Part shown: positions 18,480 through 27,746 of the stretch, piece after piece
Numbering within the stretch: the first letter of the stretch is position 1
Layout of the letters: each line of letters begins with the position of its first letter
Source of the DNA: Streptomyces antimycoticus
GTDB taxonomy: Bacteria > Actinomycetota > Actinomycetes > Streptomycetales > Streptomycetaceae
DNA length: 64,000 nt
Assembly (NCBI RefSeq): GCF_005405925.1
Contig: NZ_BJHV01000001.1
Location: 8,122,001 to 8,186,000 of the forward strand
Reading direction: 5' to 3'
Position numbers and translations under genes: made by a program
Notes under the pieces: model-generated
The model's database searches: none
Told to the model about the DNA's origin: nothing
The model's input: the letters and a program-made list of their open reading frames with translations, nothing else

Positions 18480-19178
18480 ATGACGATCACCTTCATCACC
18501 GGAGCCAACAAGGGGCTCGGCCGTGAGACCGCCCGCCGCCTGATCGAGTGCGGCCACACCGTGCTCGTCGGAGCCCGCGACCGGGAGCGGGGCGAGGAGG
18601 CCGCCGCCGCGCTCGGCGCACGCCACGTCCCCATCGACGTGACCGACGACGCGTCCGTGGCCGCCGCGGCCGCGAACGTCGCCGCACACGAGGGAAGGAT
18701 CGACGTCCTGATCAACAACGCCGGTGTCCACGGCCCCGCCGGCGACCCCGGCGACCTCACCGCCGCCGACGCCCGCGCCGTCCTCGACGTGAATGTCATC
18801 GGCGTCATCCGCACCACCACCGCGTTCCTGCCGTTGCTGCGCCGCTCGGACGACCCTGTGATCGTCAACGTCAGCAGCGGCATGGGCTCCCTCGCTCTTA
18901 CCCACGACCCCGCCCGGGCCGAGTCGCGCGTCGTCGTGCCGCTTTACACCGCTTCCAAGGCGGCGCTGACGATGTTGACCACGCAGTACGCCAAGGGGCT
19001 CGAGGGCATCCGCGTCAACGCCGCCGACCCCGGATACACCGCGACCGATCTCAACGGGCACAGCGGCCCCCAAACCGTCACCGAGGGCACGGACGCGATC
19101 GTCGCCCTCGCCACCGAGGAGCGAGGCGCCGGCACCGGACGCTTCGTCTCCCGCGATGGCGAGATGTCCTGGTCCTGA
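18480..19178 (+). CDS. SDR family oxidoreductase
   Basis: Short-chain dehydrogenase of 232 residues, cytosolic, NADPH preference likely. Rossmann motif TGANKGLG (about 6-13), NNAG at about 80, catalytic pair in YTASK (about 157-161). Sequence resembles the carbonyl-reductase-like SDRs often found beside MmyB-type regulators. ATG 18480 follows GACCAGTATCGAACGC with only a weak Shine-Dalgarno, so a leaderless or short-leader transcript is possible. Divergent from the HTH gene (115 bp). Substrate unknown. Confidence 0.87.
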   Translation: MTITFITGANKGLGRETARRLIECGHTVLVGARDRERGEEAAAALGARHVPIDVTDDASVAAAAANVAAHEGRIDVLINNAGVHGPAGDPGDLTAADARAVLDVNVIGVIRTTTAFLPLLRRSDDPVIVNVSSGMGSLALTHDPARAESRVVVPLYTASKAALTMLTTQYAKGLEGIRVNAADPGYTATDLNGHSGPQTVTEGTDAIVALATEERGAGTGRFVSRDGEMSWS

Positions 19179-19336
19179 AACAGCCATAACCGTGTGCCTG
19201 ACCGGGCGGACAACGACGGAATTCGTTGCTGATGCCCCCGTCCACGGGCCATATCCGCAGCTCCGGGCGGCTGGTGCTTATGTGCTTAATCACGAAGGCT
19301 GACGCGTCATTACCTCATCACACTCAGGGAGTGAGC

Positions 19337-21229
19337 ATGGGCTTTGACCTGGCGCGCCGTCGTCTTCTGTCGGCCGTGGGCGCAGCGGGTGTCGCGGGTG
19401 CCCTCGGCCTGGGCGCCTCCGACGCGTTCGCGGCCTCCGGCCGCCCCTCGTCCGGATCCCGCGGCTCGTCGGGATCCCGCCGTTCGGCCGCGACGATCAT
19501 CCACGGTGGGCGGGTGCTGACCGGTCTGCCGTATGTGCCGCAGCAGGAGGCCATCGCCGTGGGGAGGGACGGGAAGATCCTCGCGGTCGGCCCGGCGTCC
19601 CTGGTGCGCCGGCTGGCCGGGAGGGACACCGACTTCGTCGACGCCCGCGGTGGCACCGTCATGGCGGGGATCATCGATGCGCATGCGCACTGCCTGGAGG
19701 CCGGGTCGCGCACCCTCAACCCGTCCCTGGGCAATGAGACGTTCACCGTCGCCGCACTCCAGGCGAAGCTCACCGAGTTCCTGAACGCGAGCAAGGACCA
19801 GGAGCCGGACGGATGGCTGGTGGTGGAGGACTGGAACCCGGTCGGCCTGCCCGCCGGGACCGAGACCCACCACCGCATCCTGGACGCGCTGCCGACCCGC
19901 CGGCCGATCGCGCTCAGGGGTTCGGACGCCCACAACACCTGGGTCAACCAGCGCGCCCTGGAGCTGGCGAAGATCACGTCGAGCACTGCGGACCCGGCCG
20001 GGGGCCGCATCGTCCACGACTCGGCCGGAGCGCCGTCCGGGTTGCTGAAGGACACCGCGCAGGACATCGTCGAGGGGGTGATTCCGCCGCCCGACCGGGA
20101 CACGCTGCTCGCCGCCGAGGCGAAGGCGCTCCGCCAAGCGGCGTCCAGCGGCATCACCACGTACATGGACGCGGCCACCCGGACCGAAGGACTGGGCACC
20201 TACGCCGACCTGGCCGACTCGGACCGGCTGCTCCAGCGGGTCATCCCGGCGCTGCGCCTGGACCTCGACCTCATCCGCGACCCGAAGGCCGCGCTGGCCT
20301 ACGTCGACGAGCAGCGCGCCAAGTACGCAGAGGTGCCGGGCCTGTGCTTCGGGACCGCGAAGGTCTTCCTCGACGGGGTGATCGAAAACCCCGCGCAGTC
20401 CGCCGCGCTGCTGGAGCCGTACCTCGACGGCCACGGCAGGCCCACCGACAACCGCGGCGACCTGTACGTCACCTCCACCGAGTACGGGCGCCTGGCGGCC
20501 GTACTGGACCGGGCCGGCTGGCAGTTGCACGCGCACGCCATCGGTGATCGCGCGGTGCGCACCGCGCTGGACGGCTACGAGGCGGCGATACGGGCCAACG
20601 GCCGCCGTGGCAACCGGCACACCATCGCCCATCTGCAGCTGGTGCACCCGGACGACTACCGGCGCTTCGCGCCGCTGGGCGTGGTGGCCTGCATGCAGTT
20701 GCAGTGGGCGATGCGCGATGTGTGGACGGTGGACGCCCTCCTGCCCTACATCGGCCCGGACCGCCACCGGCTGATGTATCCGGCGCGCAGCCTGGAGCGG
20801 CACGGCGCGGCGCTGGCCGGGGGATCGGACTGGCCGGTGGACCCGCTCGACTCCTTCAACCAGATCCGCACCGCGATCGACCGCAAGGGCGACGACGGGG
20901 CGCTGTACCCGGAGCGGGAGGGCATCAGCCGCGCCACCAGCCTGCGCATGCACACGGCGGGCTCGGCCCATCAGCTCCGTATCGACCGCGAGACCGGTGT
21001 GCTCACCCCGGGCCGGGCCGCCGATGTGATCGTGCTCGACCGGGATGTGACGCGGGTGCCGGTCAAGGACATCACCGGTACGAAGGTGCGTCTGACACTG
21101 GCGGGCGGCAGGCGCGTCTGGGACGCGGATCAGCCGGGCGCCCCGGCCTCCGCCACCTCGTTCGCGGCCCGGCCCGCCTCCCTCGCCTCCGTGCACGACC
21201 GCCATGCCGCCTGTGGCTGCCAGGGCTGA
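19337..21229 (+). CDS. Tat-exported YtcJ-like amidohydrolase
   Basis: Metal-dependent amidohydrolase family 3 protein of 630 residues. The N-terminus has a Tat signal (ARRRLLSAVGAAGVAGALGLGASDAFA), followed by a Ser/Gly/Arg-rich spacer and the catalytic domain: metal motif DAHAHCLEAG (about 115-124), later His-containing strands (HAHAIGDRA, HTIAHLQLVH) and the Asp of GGSDWPVDP. ATG 19337 has GGGAG five bases upstream. It would act outside the membrane on an unknown cyclic or N-acyl substrate. Stands alone; a tandem repeat follows its 3' end. Confidence 0.85.
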   Translation: MGFDLARRRLLSAVGAAGVAGALGLGASDAFAASGRPSSGSRGSSGSRRSAATIIHGGRVLTGLPYVPQQEAIAVGRDGKILAVGPASLVRRLAGRDTDFVDARGGTVMAGIIDAHAHCLEAGSRTLNPSLGNETFTVAALQAKLTEFLNASKDQEPDGWLVVEDWNPVGLPAGTETHHRILDALPTRRPIALRGSDAHNTWVNQRALELAKITSSTADPAGGRIVHDSAGAPSGLLKDTAQDIVEGVIPPPDRDTLLAAEAKALRQAASSGITTYMDAATRTEGLGTYADLADSDRLLQRVIPALRLDLDLIRDPKAALAYVDEQRAKYAEVPGLCFGTAKVFLDGVIENPAQSAALLEPYLDGHGRPTDNRGDLYVTSTEYGRLAAVLDRAGWQLHAHAIGDRAVRTALDGYEAAIRANGRRGNRHTIAHLQLVHPDDYRRFAPLGVVACMQLQWAMRDVWTVDALLPYIGPDRHRLMYPARSLERHGAALAGGSDWPVDPLDSFNQIRTAIDRKGDDGALYPEREGISRATSLRMHTAGSAHQLRIDRETGVLTPGRAADVIVLDRDVTRVPVKDITGTKVRLTLAGGRRVWDADQPGAPASATSFAARPASLASVHDRHAACGCQG

Positions 21230-21289
21230 CCGCCTGTCCACCGGGCATACCGCCCTGCCTCGCCGGGTCCAGGAGCTCGCCGTGCCTGG

Positions 21290-21340
21290 TAGCCCGCCGC
21301 GTCCAGTAGCTCGCCGCGTCCAGTAGCTCGCCGCGTCTAG
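21290..21340. repeat. Three tandem copies of a 17-mer at a gene end
   Basis: Units at 21290-21306, 21307-21323 and 21324-21340, consensus TAGCTCGCCGCGTCCAG. The last unit contains the stop codon (21337-21339) of the minus-strand NAD(P)-binding gene. The pattern resembles the 19-mer triplication at 8192-8248. Confidence 0.75.
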
Positions 21341-21969
21341 TAGCCGACGGTGAAGTGTTCGTCCTCGCTCGGGTTCTCGAGCTCGTCGAGGACGGCCACG
21401 GCGAGATCCTCGGCCGAGATGTGGGACGCGCCGTCGGCCCCGGTGATGAGGGTCGTGGTGCCGCGTCGGTAGGTTCCGGTGCGCGCTCCGGGTTCGAGGA
21501 CGGCGGGCGGGCTGAGATAGACCCAGTCGGCCGGGTGCGCTCGGCAGGCGTCCAACTGCGCGGCGCTGGCGGCGGCGATGGCGCGGAACGCCGGTGGCAC
21601 GTGGTCCGGACTGTCGATCACGAGCCGGTCGGGGTGTCCCGGGATCCGCAGGGGTGCGGCGCCGCCGACGACGAGTATGCGGGTCCGGGCTGTCGCGGCC
21701 GCGGCGAGCAGTGCCGTCGTGGTCGTGACGGCGGTGTGTTCGTGGCCGGGGGCGGGGCGGGTCGCGGCCACGATCGCGTCGGTTCCGGCGAACAGCCGGC
21801 TCATATGGCCGGGGTCGTTCGCGTCGCCCTCGACGGCGGTCGCCCCGGGTGGCAGGACGGCGGGCGGCTCTTTGCGGAACACCGCGACGAGCTCATGGCC
21901 CCGGCGCGTGGCTTCGGTGACGACGCGCGAGCCGACCATGCCCGCGGCTCCGACGACGGCGATCTTCAT
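21337..21969 (-). CDS. NAD(P)-binding (NmrA/atypical SDR-like) protein
   Basis: Atypical short-chain dehydrogenase of 210 residues with the N-terminal dinucleotide motif VVGAAGMVGSRV and no classical YxxxK triad; similar proteins are annotated as NAD(P)H-binding or flavin-reductase-like (BVR-B type). Start ATG 21969 overlaps the stop of the DMT gene by 4 bp (ATGA), so the two are translationally coupled. The gene end lies within a triplicated 17-mer. Probably under the LysR regulator encoded divergently upstream. Confidence 0.8.
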   Translation of the reverse strand: MKIAVVGAAGMVGSRVVTEATRRGHELVAVFRKEPPAVLPPGATAVEGDANDPGHMSRLFAGTDAIVAATRPAPGHEHTAVTTTTALLAAAATARTRILVVGGAAPLRIPGHPDRLVIDSPDHVPPAFRAIAAASAAQLDACRAHPADWVYLSPPAVLEPGARTGTYRRGTTTLITGADGASHISAEDLAVAVLDELENPSEDEHFTVGY

Positions 21970-22919
21970 TGACGTGTCCCTTCCGGTGTGGGGGTGGAAA
22001 CGGAGTCGTGCGAGCGGGTGCGGGGCGGAAGCTGTCCCGCGACGATCGCGGCGAGTGAGAGCGCGAATCCCACGAGTTGGATCGGGCCGAGTGTCTGGCC
22101 GAGCAGGGCGGCGCCGAGAACGGCGGCGACCAGCGGCGAGAGCAGGGCGAGAACCGCGACGGCGGAGACGGGCAGGGTGGTGATGCCCTGGAACCACAGG
22201 GCGTAGGTGATCAGACCGCCGACCAGCCCCAGCCAGAGGTAGCCGAGGGCGGCGGCCGCGTCGATCGCGGGAGGCGATCCCTCGACAAGGAAGGCGAGGG
22301 GCAGCAGAAACAGACCGCCCGCGGTGAGTTGCCAGCCGGCGAAAGTGGTGGGACCGACGTCGGCGGGGCGCCCCCAGCGCTTGGTGAGCGTCACGCCGAG
22401 CGCCATCGTGACCGCGCCGGCCAGGCCCGCCACGACTCCGACGGTGTCGAGTGCCGCGTCCGGTCCGATCACCACCAGGCCGACGCCGACGACGCCCGCC
22501 ACAGCCCACACCAGGCGGCGGGCGGACAGCCGCTCGTGGAGCACGGTGACGGCCAGGACGGCGACGACGAGCGGCTGGGATGCCGCCAGGGTCGCGGCGA
22601 CGCCGCCCGGCAGGCGTTGGGCCGCGATGAACAGCAGCGGGAGGAACAGCCCGATGTTCAGCACCCCGAGCGCCGCCGCCTTCCCCCACCAGGCTCCGCG
22701 CGGCAGAGTGCGGGTGATCGCCAGCGCGATCAGTCCGGCGGGCAACGCGCGCAGGAGTCCCGCGAACAGTGGGTGGCCGTGGGGGAGAAGCTCGGTGGTG
22801 ACGACATAGGTCGTGCCCCACACCGAGGGCGCGAGCGCCGTCAGGGCGGTGCGTGGCAGATTTCCGTGGCGAATACCGCCGGCTCCCCCGGAGACCGCCC
22901 GTGTGATGTGACGTGTCAT
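21966..22919 (-). CDS. EamA/DMT family transporter
   Basis: Ten-helix drug/metabolite exporter of about 317 residues with two EamA repeats (about 20-145 and 160-295). Typical first-repeat sequence SVWGTTYVVTTELLP and helix PGGVAATLAASQPLVVAVLAV support the RhaT/YdcZ-like EamA family. ATG 22919 (MTRHITR) is taken; an alternative lies five codons earlier. Couples by ATGA overlap to the NAD(P)-binding gene and is divergent from LysR, which likely controls the pair. Probably exports an amino acid or small metabolite. Confidence 0.85.
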   Translation of the reverse strand: MTRHITRAVSGGAGGIRHGNLPRTALTALAPSVWGTTYVVTTELLPHGHPLFAGLLRALPAGLIALAITRTLPRGAWWGKAAALGVLNIGLFLPLLFIAAQRLPGGVAATLAASQPLVVAVLAVTVLHERLSARRLVWAVAGVVGVGLVVIGPDAALDTVGVVAGLAGAVTMALGVTLTKRWGRPADVGPTTFAGWQLTAGGLFLLPLAFLVEGSPPAIDAAAALGYLWLGLVGGLITYALWFQGITTLPVSAVAVLALLSPLVAAVLGAALLGQTLGPIQLVGFALSLAAIVAGQLPPRTRSHDSVSTPTPEGTRQ

Positions 22920-22999
22920 GCCTGGCAGTCTCATCGAGCGGTAATCAATGAGTCCAATACATGTTTTTCACCTCATCCATCTTCATTCACGATGGGTCC

Positions 23000-23881
23000 A
23001 TGGAGCTTCAGCAGATGCGGTACGTCGTCGCCGTCGCCGAGACGAACAGCTTCACCCGGGCCGCCGAACGATGTCTGGTCGTCCAGTCCGCCCTCAGCCA
23101 TCAAGTCGCCCGCCTGGAAAGGGAACTCGGCGCCAGACTCTTCGAGCGCACCAGCCGCCGGGTGCGGCTGACACCGGCCGGTGAGGCGTTCCTCCCGGCC
23201 GCCCGTCAGTGTCTGGACGCCGCCGAGCGCGCGGCCGCCGAGGTGGCCGCGGCCGTCGGAGAGGTGCGGGGGCGGCTCGCCGTGGGCGTGATCTCCACCG
23301 TCACCGCGGTCGATATCCCGAGCGCGCTGCGTGACTTCCGGGAGCGCTACCCACAGGTGCGCATCAGCCTGCGGGTGGCCGCCAGCGATGACCTCGTCGA
23401 ACAGGTCAAGGAAGGCGCCATCGACGTGGCGTTCCTCGGGCTGCCCACGACGGCGCGACCCCAAGGCGTCGCCGCCCACGAACTCGCGCGGGACCGGCTC
23501 GTCGCCGTGGTCGCACCGGACCATCCACTCGCCGGGGAATCGGAGGTCGACCTGCGCAGGCTCTCCTCCGAGGTGTTCGTGGACCTTCCGGCCGGGACGG
23601 CCGGACGCGCCCAGTCCGACCTGGCCTTCGACGCCGCCGGGCTCGGCCGTGATGTCGCCTTCGAAGTGACCAGCGCGCACTTCATCGCCCGACTCGTCGG
23701 GCCGGGCCTCGGCGTGGCCATGCTCCCCTCCGCCTATGTGCCCCATCTCGCCGGTGTCGTCACCATCGAGGTCGCCGACGCCCCGGCCCGCGTCGAGTAC
23801 GTCATCTGGAGCCGTTTCAGCCGCACACCGGCGGCCACCGCCTTCCTCGCCGCCCTCGACATCACGGCAACGGAATCCTGA
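23000..23881 (+). CDS. LysR family transcriptional regulator
   Basis: LysR regulator of 293 residues. The N-terminal winged HTH is typical (MELQQMRYVVAVAETNSFTRAAERCLVVQSALSHQVARLERELGARLFERTSRR... region, about 1-65), then a PBP2-type inducer domain (about 90-290). Start ATG 23000. The 80-bp gap to the divergent EamA gene is unusually AT-rich for this window and must hold both promoters; a weak CCATC/GATGG dyad lies in it near 22976-22994. Expected target: the EamA/NAD(P)-binding operon and itself. Confidence 0.88.
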   Translation: MELQQMRYVVAVAETNSFTRAAERCLVVQSALSHQVARLERELGARLFERTSRRVRLTPAGEAFLPAARQCLDAAERAAAEVAAAVGEVRGRLAVGVISTVTAVDIPSALRDFRERYPQVRISLRVAASDDLVEQVKEGAIDVAFLGLPTTARPQGVAAHELARDRLVAVVAPDHPLAGESEVDLRRLSSEVFVDLPAGTAGRAQSDLAFDAAGLGRDVAFEVTSAHFIARLVGPGLGVAMLPSAYVPHLAGVVTIEVADAPARVEYVIWSRFSRTPAATAFLAALDITATES

Positions 23882-23906
23882 CCTTCGGGGCCCGGGACCT
23901 TTGTCA

Positions 23907-24899
23907 TCACGTGTGCCGGCGGGACCGGCGCTTCGAGGAGGACCGAACCTCCAGACGGGTCTCGATCACCACGGGCGGCGGCGTGTGCCGCGGGTTCTCC
24001 ACCAGGCTCACCAGTGCGTCGACGGCCGCCGCACCGGCCTGCTCCGGGGCCAGCGACACCGTCGACACGGGCGGGGTGGTGCGCCCGTACGCCGGATCCT
24101 CGCTGCTGCACACCACCATCAGGTCGTCCGGCACCGAAAGACCGCACCGCGCGGCCGCCTCAAGGACCTGACGGCCGCAGGGGTCATACAGGCCGAACAC
24201 CGCGTCCGGCCTGCCGTCCCCGGTCAACAGGGCATCCAGCCGCGGCCCCTCGGAGCCGTCCTCGGCGAACGGGACAACACACGGCCGCACACCGGTGCTC
24301 GAGCACCACCGCCGGTAGGCCGTCACGCTCGCCCGGGTGTAGTACTCCTGCGTGGGCCCGGCGATCAGCGCGATCCGCTCCGCGCCCTGCCCGGCCAGAT
24401 GCTCCAGGACGCGGCGGGTCATGGCCTCGTGGTCGGTGTCGACCCAGGTCTCCCGCGCCCGCAGCTCGCCGGGACGGCCGTCGAACACCAACGGCAGACC
24501 GCGAGCGCGCAGCAGCCGCACCACGGGGTCGCTGGGCGGACTGTCCACCAGCACCACCCCGGCGGCCGGCAGGGTGCGCCACATGTGCTCGGCGGGCCCC
24601 GAGGGCATCGCCATCAGCGCGTAGCCACGCCGATGGGCGGCGATGGTGGCCGCGCTGATGGCCTGGGCGAAATACGGCACGCTCGCGAAGTCCCACGCAC
24701 TCTCACCATGAGCGGTCACCGCGAGCCCCAGGGTGCGCCCGCCGCCGCTCGCCGGACCGTAGCCGAGCGCACCGGCCACCGCCTTCACCCGGGCCCGCGT
24801 CGGCTCCGAGACCCGGCCCGTGCCGTTGAGCACGTTGGACACCGTCGCGGTCGACACCTCCGCCGCGCGTGCCACGTCCGCGATCGTCACCTTGGACAC
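23907..24899 (-). CDS. LacI family transcriptional regulator
   Basis: LacI/GalR regulator of about 330 residues. HTH and hinge are clear (VTIADVARAAEVSTATVSNVLNGTGRVSEPTRARVKAVAGALGY), followed by the periplasmic-binding-like effector domain ending with an Arg/Lys-rich tail. GTG 24899 gives the normal N-terminus; ATG 24980 would add 27 unlike residues. No sugar genes lie beside it, so the regulon must be elsewhere or has been lost. Converges with LysR (25 bp) and is divergent from the next HTH gene, with a strong dyad between. Confidence 0.87.
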   Translation of the reverse strand: MSKVTIADVARAAEVSTATVSNVLNGTGRVSEPTRARVKAVAGALGYGPASGGGRTLGLAVTAHGESAWDFASVPYFAQAISAATIAAHRRGYALMAMPSGPAEHMWRTLPAAGVVLVDSPPSDPVVRLLRARGLPLVFDGRPGELRARETWVDTDHEAMTRRVLEHLAGQGAERIALIAGPTQEYYTRASVTAYRRWCSSTGVRPCVVPFAEDGSEGPRLDALLTGDGRPDAVFGLYDPCGRQVLEAAARCGLSVPDDLMVVCSSEDPAYGRTTPPVSTVSLAPEQAGAAAVDALVSLVENPRHTPPPVVIETRLEVRSSSKRRSRRHT

Positions 24900-24946
24900 G
24901 CCCGGCAGAATACGCTCCCGCGCCACCCTCGACTGACCTCGGCGCA

Positions 24947-24995
24947 GGGAGCCGCTGACCTGCGGGTGGGTGCATCGCACCCACCCGCGGCTCCC
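24947..24995. promoter_or_regulatory. Nested dyad in a divergent promoter region
   Basis: Inner perfect 12-bp inverted repeat GCGGGTGGGTGC (24962-24973) and GCACCCACCCGC (24977-24988) with a 3-base loop, inside an outer GGGAGCC (24947-24953)/GGCTCCC (24989-24995). Both flanking genes point away, so it is not a terminator for either. It overlaps the expected -35 zone of the gene at 25019 and is a good operator candidate, though a 5'-leader hairpin for LacI is also possible. Confidence 0.5.
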
Positions 24996-25018
24996 TTGTC
25001 CTGATTAGCCTGGTCGGT

Positions 25019-25930
25019 GTGGAAAGCGAGAACAGACTCGGTGAGTATCTGCGGGCCCGCCGCGCGATGACCGCACCGCCCGAGGTCGGATTCCCCGATG
25101 ACCCTTCCCGCCGGGTTCCCGGTCTGCGGCGGGATGAGGTGGCGCTGCTCGCAGGTGTGAGCACGGACTACTACATCCGGCTCGAGCAGGGCCGTGAGCG
25201 GCACCCGTCCGAGCAGGTGCTCCAGGCGATCGCCCGGGCGCTCAGGCTCGACGACGCGGCGGCCGCGCATCTGTTCCGGCTCGGCCTGCCCGTCCTCGGA
25301 CCGTCCGTGTCCTCGGCGGCGACCGTCGGCCCCGAGCTGCGGCGGCTGATGGACGGCATGCACGACGTGCCCGCCTTCGTCGTCGGCGCGGCCCAGGACG
25401 TCCTCGCCGCGAACGCGATGGCGCGGGAGCTGTACCGCGGTTTCGCCCGGTACGACAACCTGCTCCGGATGATCTTCCTTGATCCCTTCGCCCAGGAGTT
25501 CTACGGTGACTGGGAGAAGGCGGCGCAGACCGCGGTGAACAATCTGCGGGCGTCGTCGTCGCGGTTCCCGGGCGATGAGCGCATCGAACGCGTCGTCGGC
25601 GAGCTGAGCGTGCGCAGTCCCGCGTTCGCCACCTTGTGGGCCCGCTACGAGGTCCGCCCACGCACCCACGAGGACAAGCACTTCCGGCATCCGCGGGTCG
25701 GTGAACTCCATCTGCACTTCGAAGCGCTGGCCGTCACCAGCGCCCCGGGACAGCACCTGTCCGTCTACAGCGCGGAACCCGGCAGCGCCAGCGGCGATGG
25801 CCTGATCCTGCTGCGCCGGTCGGCCGAGCAGAGCGCCGCTTCCGCCGAGCAGAGCACCGTTTCCGCCGAGCAGAGCACCGTTTCCGCCGAACGGAGCACT
25901 ACCACACAGGAAGGAAACCTCCACTCGTGA
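25019..25930 (+). CDS. HTH regulator with MmyB-like domain and a C-terminal heptad repeat
   Basis: 303-residue transcription factor. XRE-type HTH ([32 protein letters not shown], about 33-65) followed by an MmyB-like ligand domain to about residue 265. The tail has 21-base tandem repeats at 25823-25905 coding [31 protein letters not shown] 25019 has no Shine-Dalgarno, but TAGCCT (25006-25011) ends seven bases before it, the layout of a leaderless Streptomyces promoter. The stop overlaps the GTG of the aldo-keto reductase (GTGA), so the regulator is coupled to its likely target. Confidence 0.85.
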   Translation: MESENRLGEYLRARRAMTAPPEVGFPDDPSRRVPGLRRDEVALLAGVSTDYYIRLEQGRERHPSEQVLQAIARALRLDDAAAAHLFRLGLPVLGPSVSSAATVGPELRRLMDGMHDVPAFVVGAAQDVLAANAMARELYRGFARYDNLLRMIFLDPFAQEFYGDWEKAAQTAVNNLRASSSRFPGDERIERVVGELSVRSPAFATLWARYEVRPRTHEDKHFRHPRVGELHLHFEALAVTSAPGQHLSVYSAEPGSASGDGLILLRRSAEQSAASAEQSTVSAEQSTVSAERSTTTQEGNLHS

Positions 25931-26826
25931 CCGCATCCCTCGCCCACGCCACCGGCAGTTTCGAGATCGCCGGGAAGGAGGTCGCCCGTCTGGGCTTCGG
26001 TGCCATGCGACTCACCGGGCTCGGCGTATGGGGCGAACCCGACGACCGCGAGGAGTGCCTCCGCGTGATCCGCCGCGCCGTCGAACTCGGCGTCCAACTG
26101 ATCGACACCGCCGACTCCTACGGGCCGCACGTCAGCGAGGAGATCATCCGGGAGGCCATCTACCCGTACCCGGACGACGTCCTCATCGCGACCAAGGCCG
26201 GTCTCACCCGCAACGGCCCCGACGTGATCGAGACCGATCAGGGACCGGTGCACCTGGGCCCCGCGGCATGGCCGCCGGTCGGGCGCCCGGAATACCTGCG
26301 CCAGCAGGCCGAGATGAGCCTGCGGCGCCTCGGCCTGGACCACATCGACCTGTTCCAGCTGCATCGCGTCGACCCGAAGGTCCCGCTGGAGGACCAGGTC
26401 GGTGAATTGAGGGCGCTCCAGGACGAAGGAAAGATCGTCGCGATCGGCCTGTCCCAGGTGACCGTCGACCAGATCGAGCAGGCCCGACGGATCGCCGACA
26501 TCGCCACCGTCCAGAACCGCTACAACCTCACCGACCGCGGCTCCGCCGACGTGCTCGACCACTGCACCCGCCACGGCATCGGCTTCATCCCCTGGGCCCC
26601 GGTGGGCGCCGGCCGGCTCACCCGGCCCGGCGGACCGGTCGACCGCATCGCCTCCGCACACGGTGCCACCCCCTCCCAGGTCGCGCTCGCCTGGCTGCTG
26701 GCCCGGTCCGGGACCATGCTGCCCATCCCCGGCACCTCCAAGGTGGCCCATCTGGAGGACAACCTGGCCACGGCGCAACTGCGCCTGAGCGGCGAAGAGA
26801 TCGACGAGCTCACCGGCGCCGTATGA
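25927..26826 (+). CDS. Aldo/keto reductase
   Basis: NADPH-dependent TIM-barrel oxidoreductase of 299 residues. Catalytic Asp-Tyr-Lys-His set is visible: DTADSYG (about 58-64), ATKAGL (about 87-92), and LFQLHRVD (about 140-147); the cofactor-binding tail [22 protein letters not shown] is complete. Resembles the YajO/oxidoreductase-type AKR that accompany MmyB-like regulators. GTG 25927 overlaps the regulator stop by 4 bp. Followed by an alpha/beta hydrolase 58 bp later, probably in the same operon. Confidence 0.9.
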   Translation: MTASLAHATGSFEIAGKEVARLGFGAMRLTGLGVWGEPDDREECLRVIRRAVELGVQLIDTADSYGPHVSEEIIREAIYPYPDDVLIATKAGLTRNGPDVIETDQGPVHLGPAAWPPVGRPEYLRQQAEMSLRRLGLDHIDLFQLHRVDPKVPLEDQVGELRALQDEGKIVAIGLSQVTVDQIEQARRIADIATVQNRYNLTDRGSADVLDHCTRHGIGFIPWAPVGAGRLTRPGGPVDRIASAHGATPSQVALAWLLARSGTMLPIPGTSKVAHLEDNLATAQLRLSGEEIDELTGAV

Positions 26827-26884
26827 CGGCCACGCCCGCGAAGCCGGCCCCCCTTGAGCACCTTCACCGGCGAAAGGCCGATCC

Positions 26885-27661
26885 ATGCTGCTGCCCTGTG
26901 ACGAGGCGGGCCACGGGCGCGCCGTCGTCCTGCTCCACGCCCGGCCCACGGATCGCACCATGTGGCGGGCGCACCTTCCGCTGCTCGCCGAGGCCGGCGT
27001 CCGGGCGATCGCCCTGGACCTGCCCGGCCACGGTGCGGCGCTCGTGCCCGACGAGCGCGTGGTGGCACCCTGGGCGGACGTGCTCGACACGCTCGACCAC
27101 CTCGGGGTCGACCGCTTCGTGCTGGCCGGGAACTCGCTCGGGGCGCTGGTGGCGCTCCAGGTGGCCGTCACGGCACCCGGCCGAGTGGCGGGCCTGGTCC
27201 TGGTGGGCTACCGCCCCCATGACCAACCCCCTTCCCCTCGCCTGCGGTGGGCGTGGGACATCGAGAGAACGGCACTGGACGCCGGCGACATCGACACCGC
27301 CGTACGGGCAGGGGTCGACGCCTGGACGGCGGCGGACGCACCCCGCGAAGCACGGGCCCACGCGGCCCGCATGCTGCGCGACCAGTTGCGGTCCCAGCTC
27401 ACCCATGGCGAACCGGCGCGGGCGGCGGACCCGCTGGACGAGGACCCGGCCGCGTTGCGCACCCTCCGTATCCCGGCCGTGGTGGGCGTCGGCGAGCGCG
27501 ACATGCCCGACTTCTTCCACGGGGGCGAGCATCTGGCGCGTGAGCTGGGCGCGGGTGAAGTGGTGGTCATCCCGGGCGCGGGACATCTCGCACCGCTGGA
27601 ACAACCCGCGGCCTTCTGCGAACTGCTCGTCAACGTCATGAAGGGTGAGCGGCCGCGATGA
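26885..27661 (+). CDS. Alpha/beta hydrolase
   Basis: 258-residue alpha/beta-hydrolase. Oxyanion region VVLLHARPTDRTMW, nucleophile elbow GNSLGA (about 82-87), acid in GVGERDMPDFF and His in PGAGHLAPLEQP near the end, all in the expected order. Function could be esterase or C-C hydrolase. Third gene of the regulator/AKR/hydrolase group. The 3' end lies in a direct duplication of about 20 bp (GTGAGCGGCCGCG occurs at both 27646 and 27666), so the terminal codons were recently copied. Confidence 0.85.
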   Translation: MLLPCDEAGHGRAVVLLHARPTDRTMWRAHLPLLAEAGVRAIALDLPGHGAALVPDERVVAPWADVLDTLDHLGVDRFVLAGNSLGALVALQVAVTAPGRVAGLVLVGYRPHDQPPSPRLRWAWDIERTALDAGDIDTAVRAGVDAWTAADAPREARAHAARMLRDQLRSQLTHGEPARAADPLDEDPAALRTLRIPAVVGVGERDMPDFFHGGEHLARELGAGEVVVIPGAGHLAPLEQPAAFCELLVNVMKGERPR

Positions 27662-27746
27662 AGGGGTGAGCGGCCGCGAAGCTCCATGGCGCGGCAGATG
27701 GCGGCCGTACGGCCCTGCTCGGGACCGCGCTCGCTGTCCCCGCGGC

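Noticed and set aside
19310..21241. 643-residue open frame antisense to the amidohydrolase
   Set aside because: No recognisable fold; the plus strand has a Tat signal and metal motifs.
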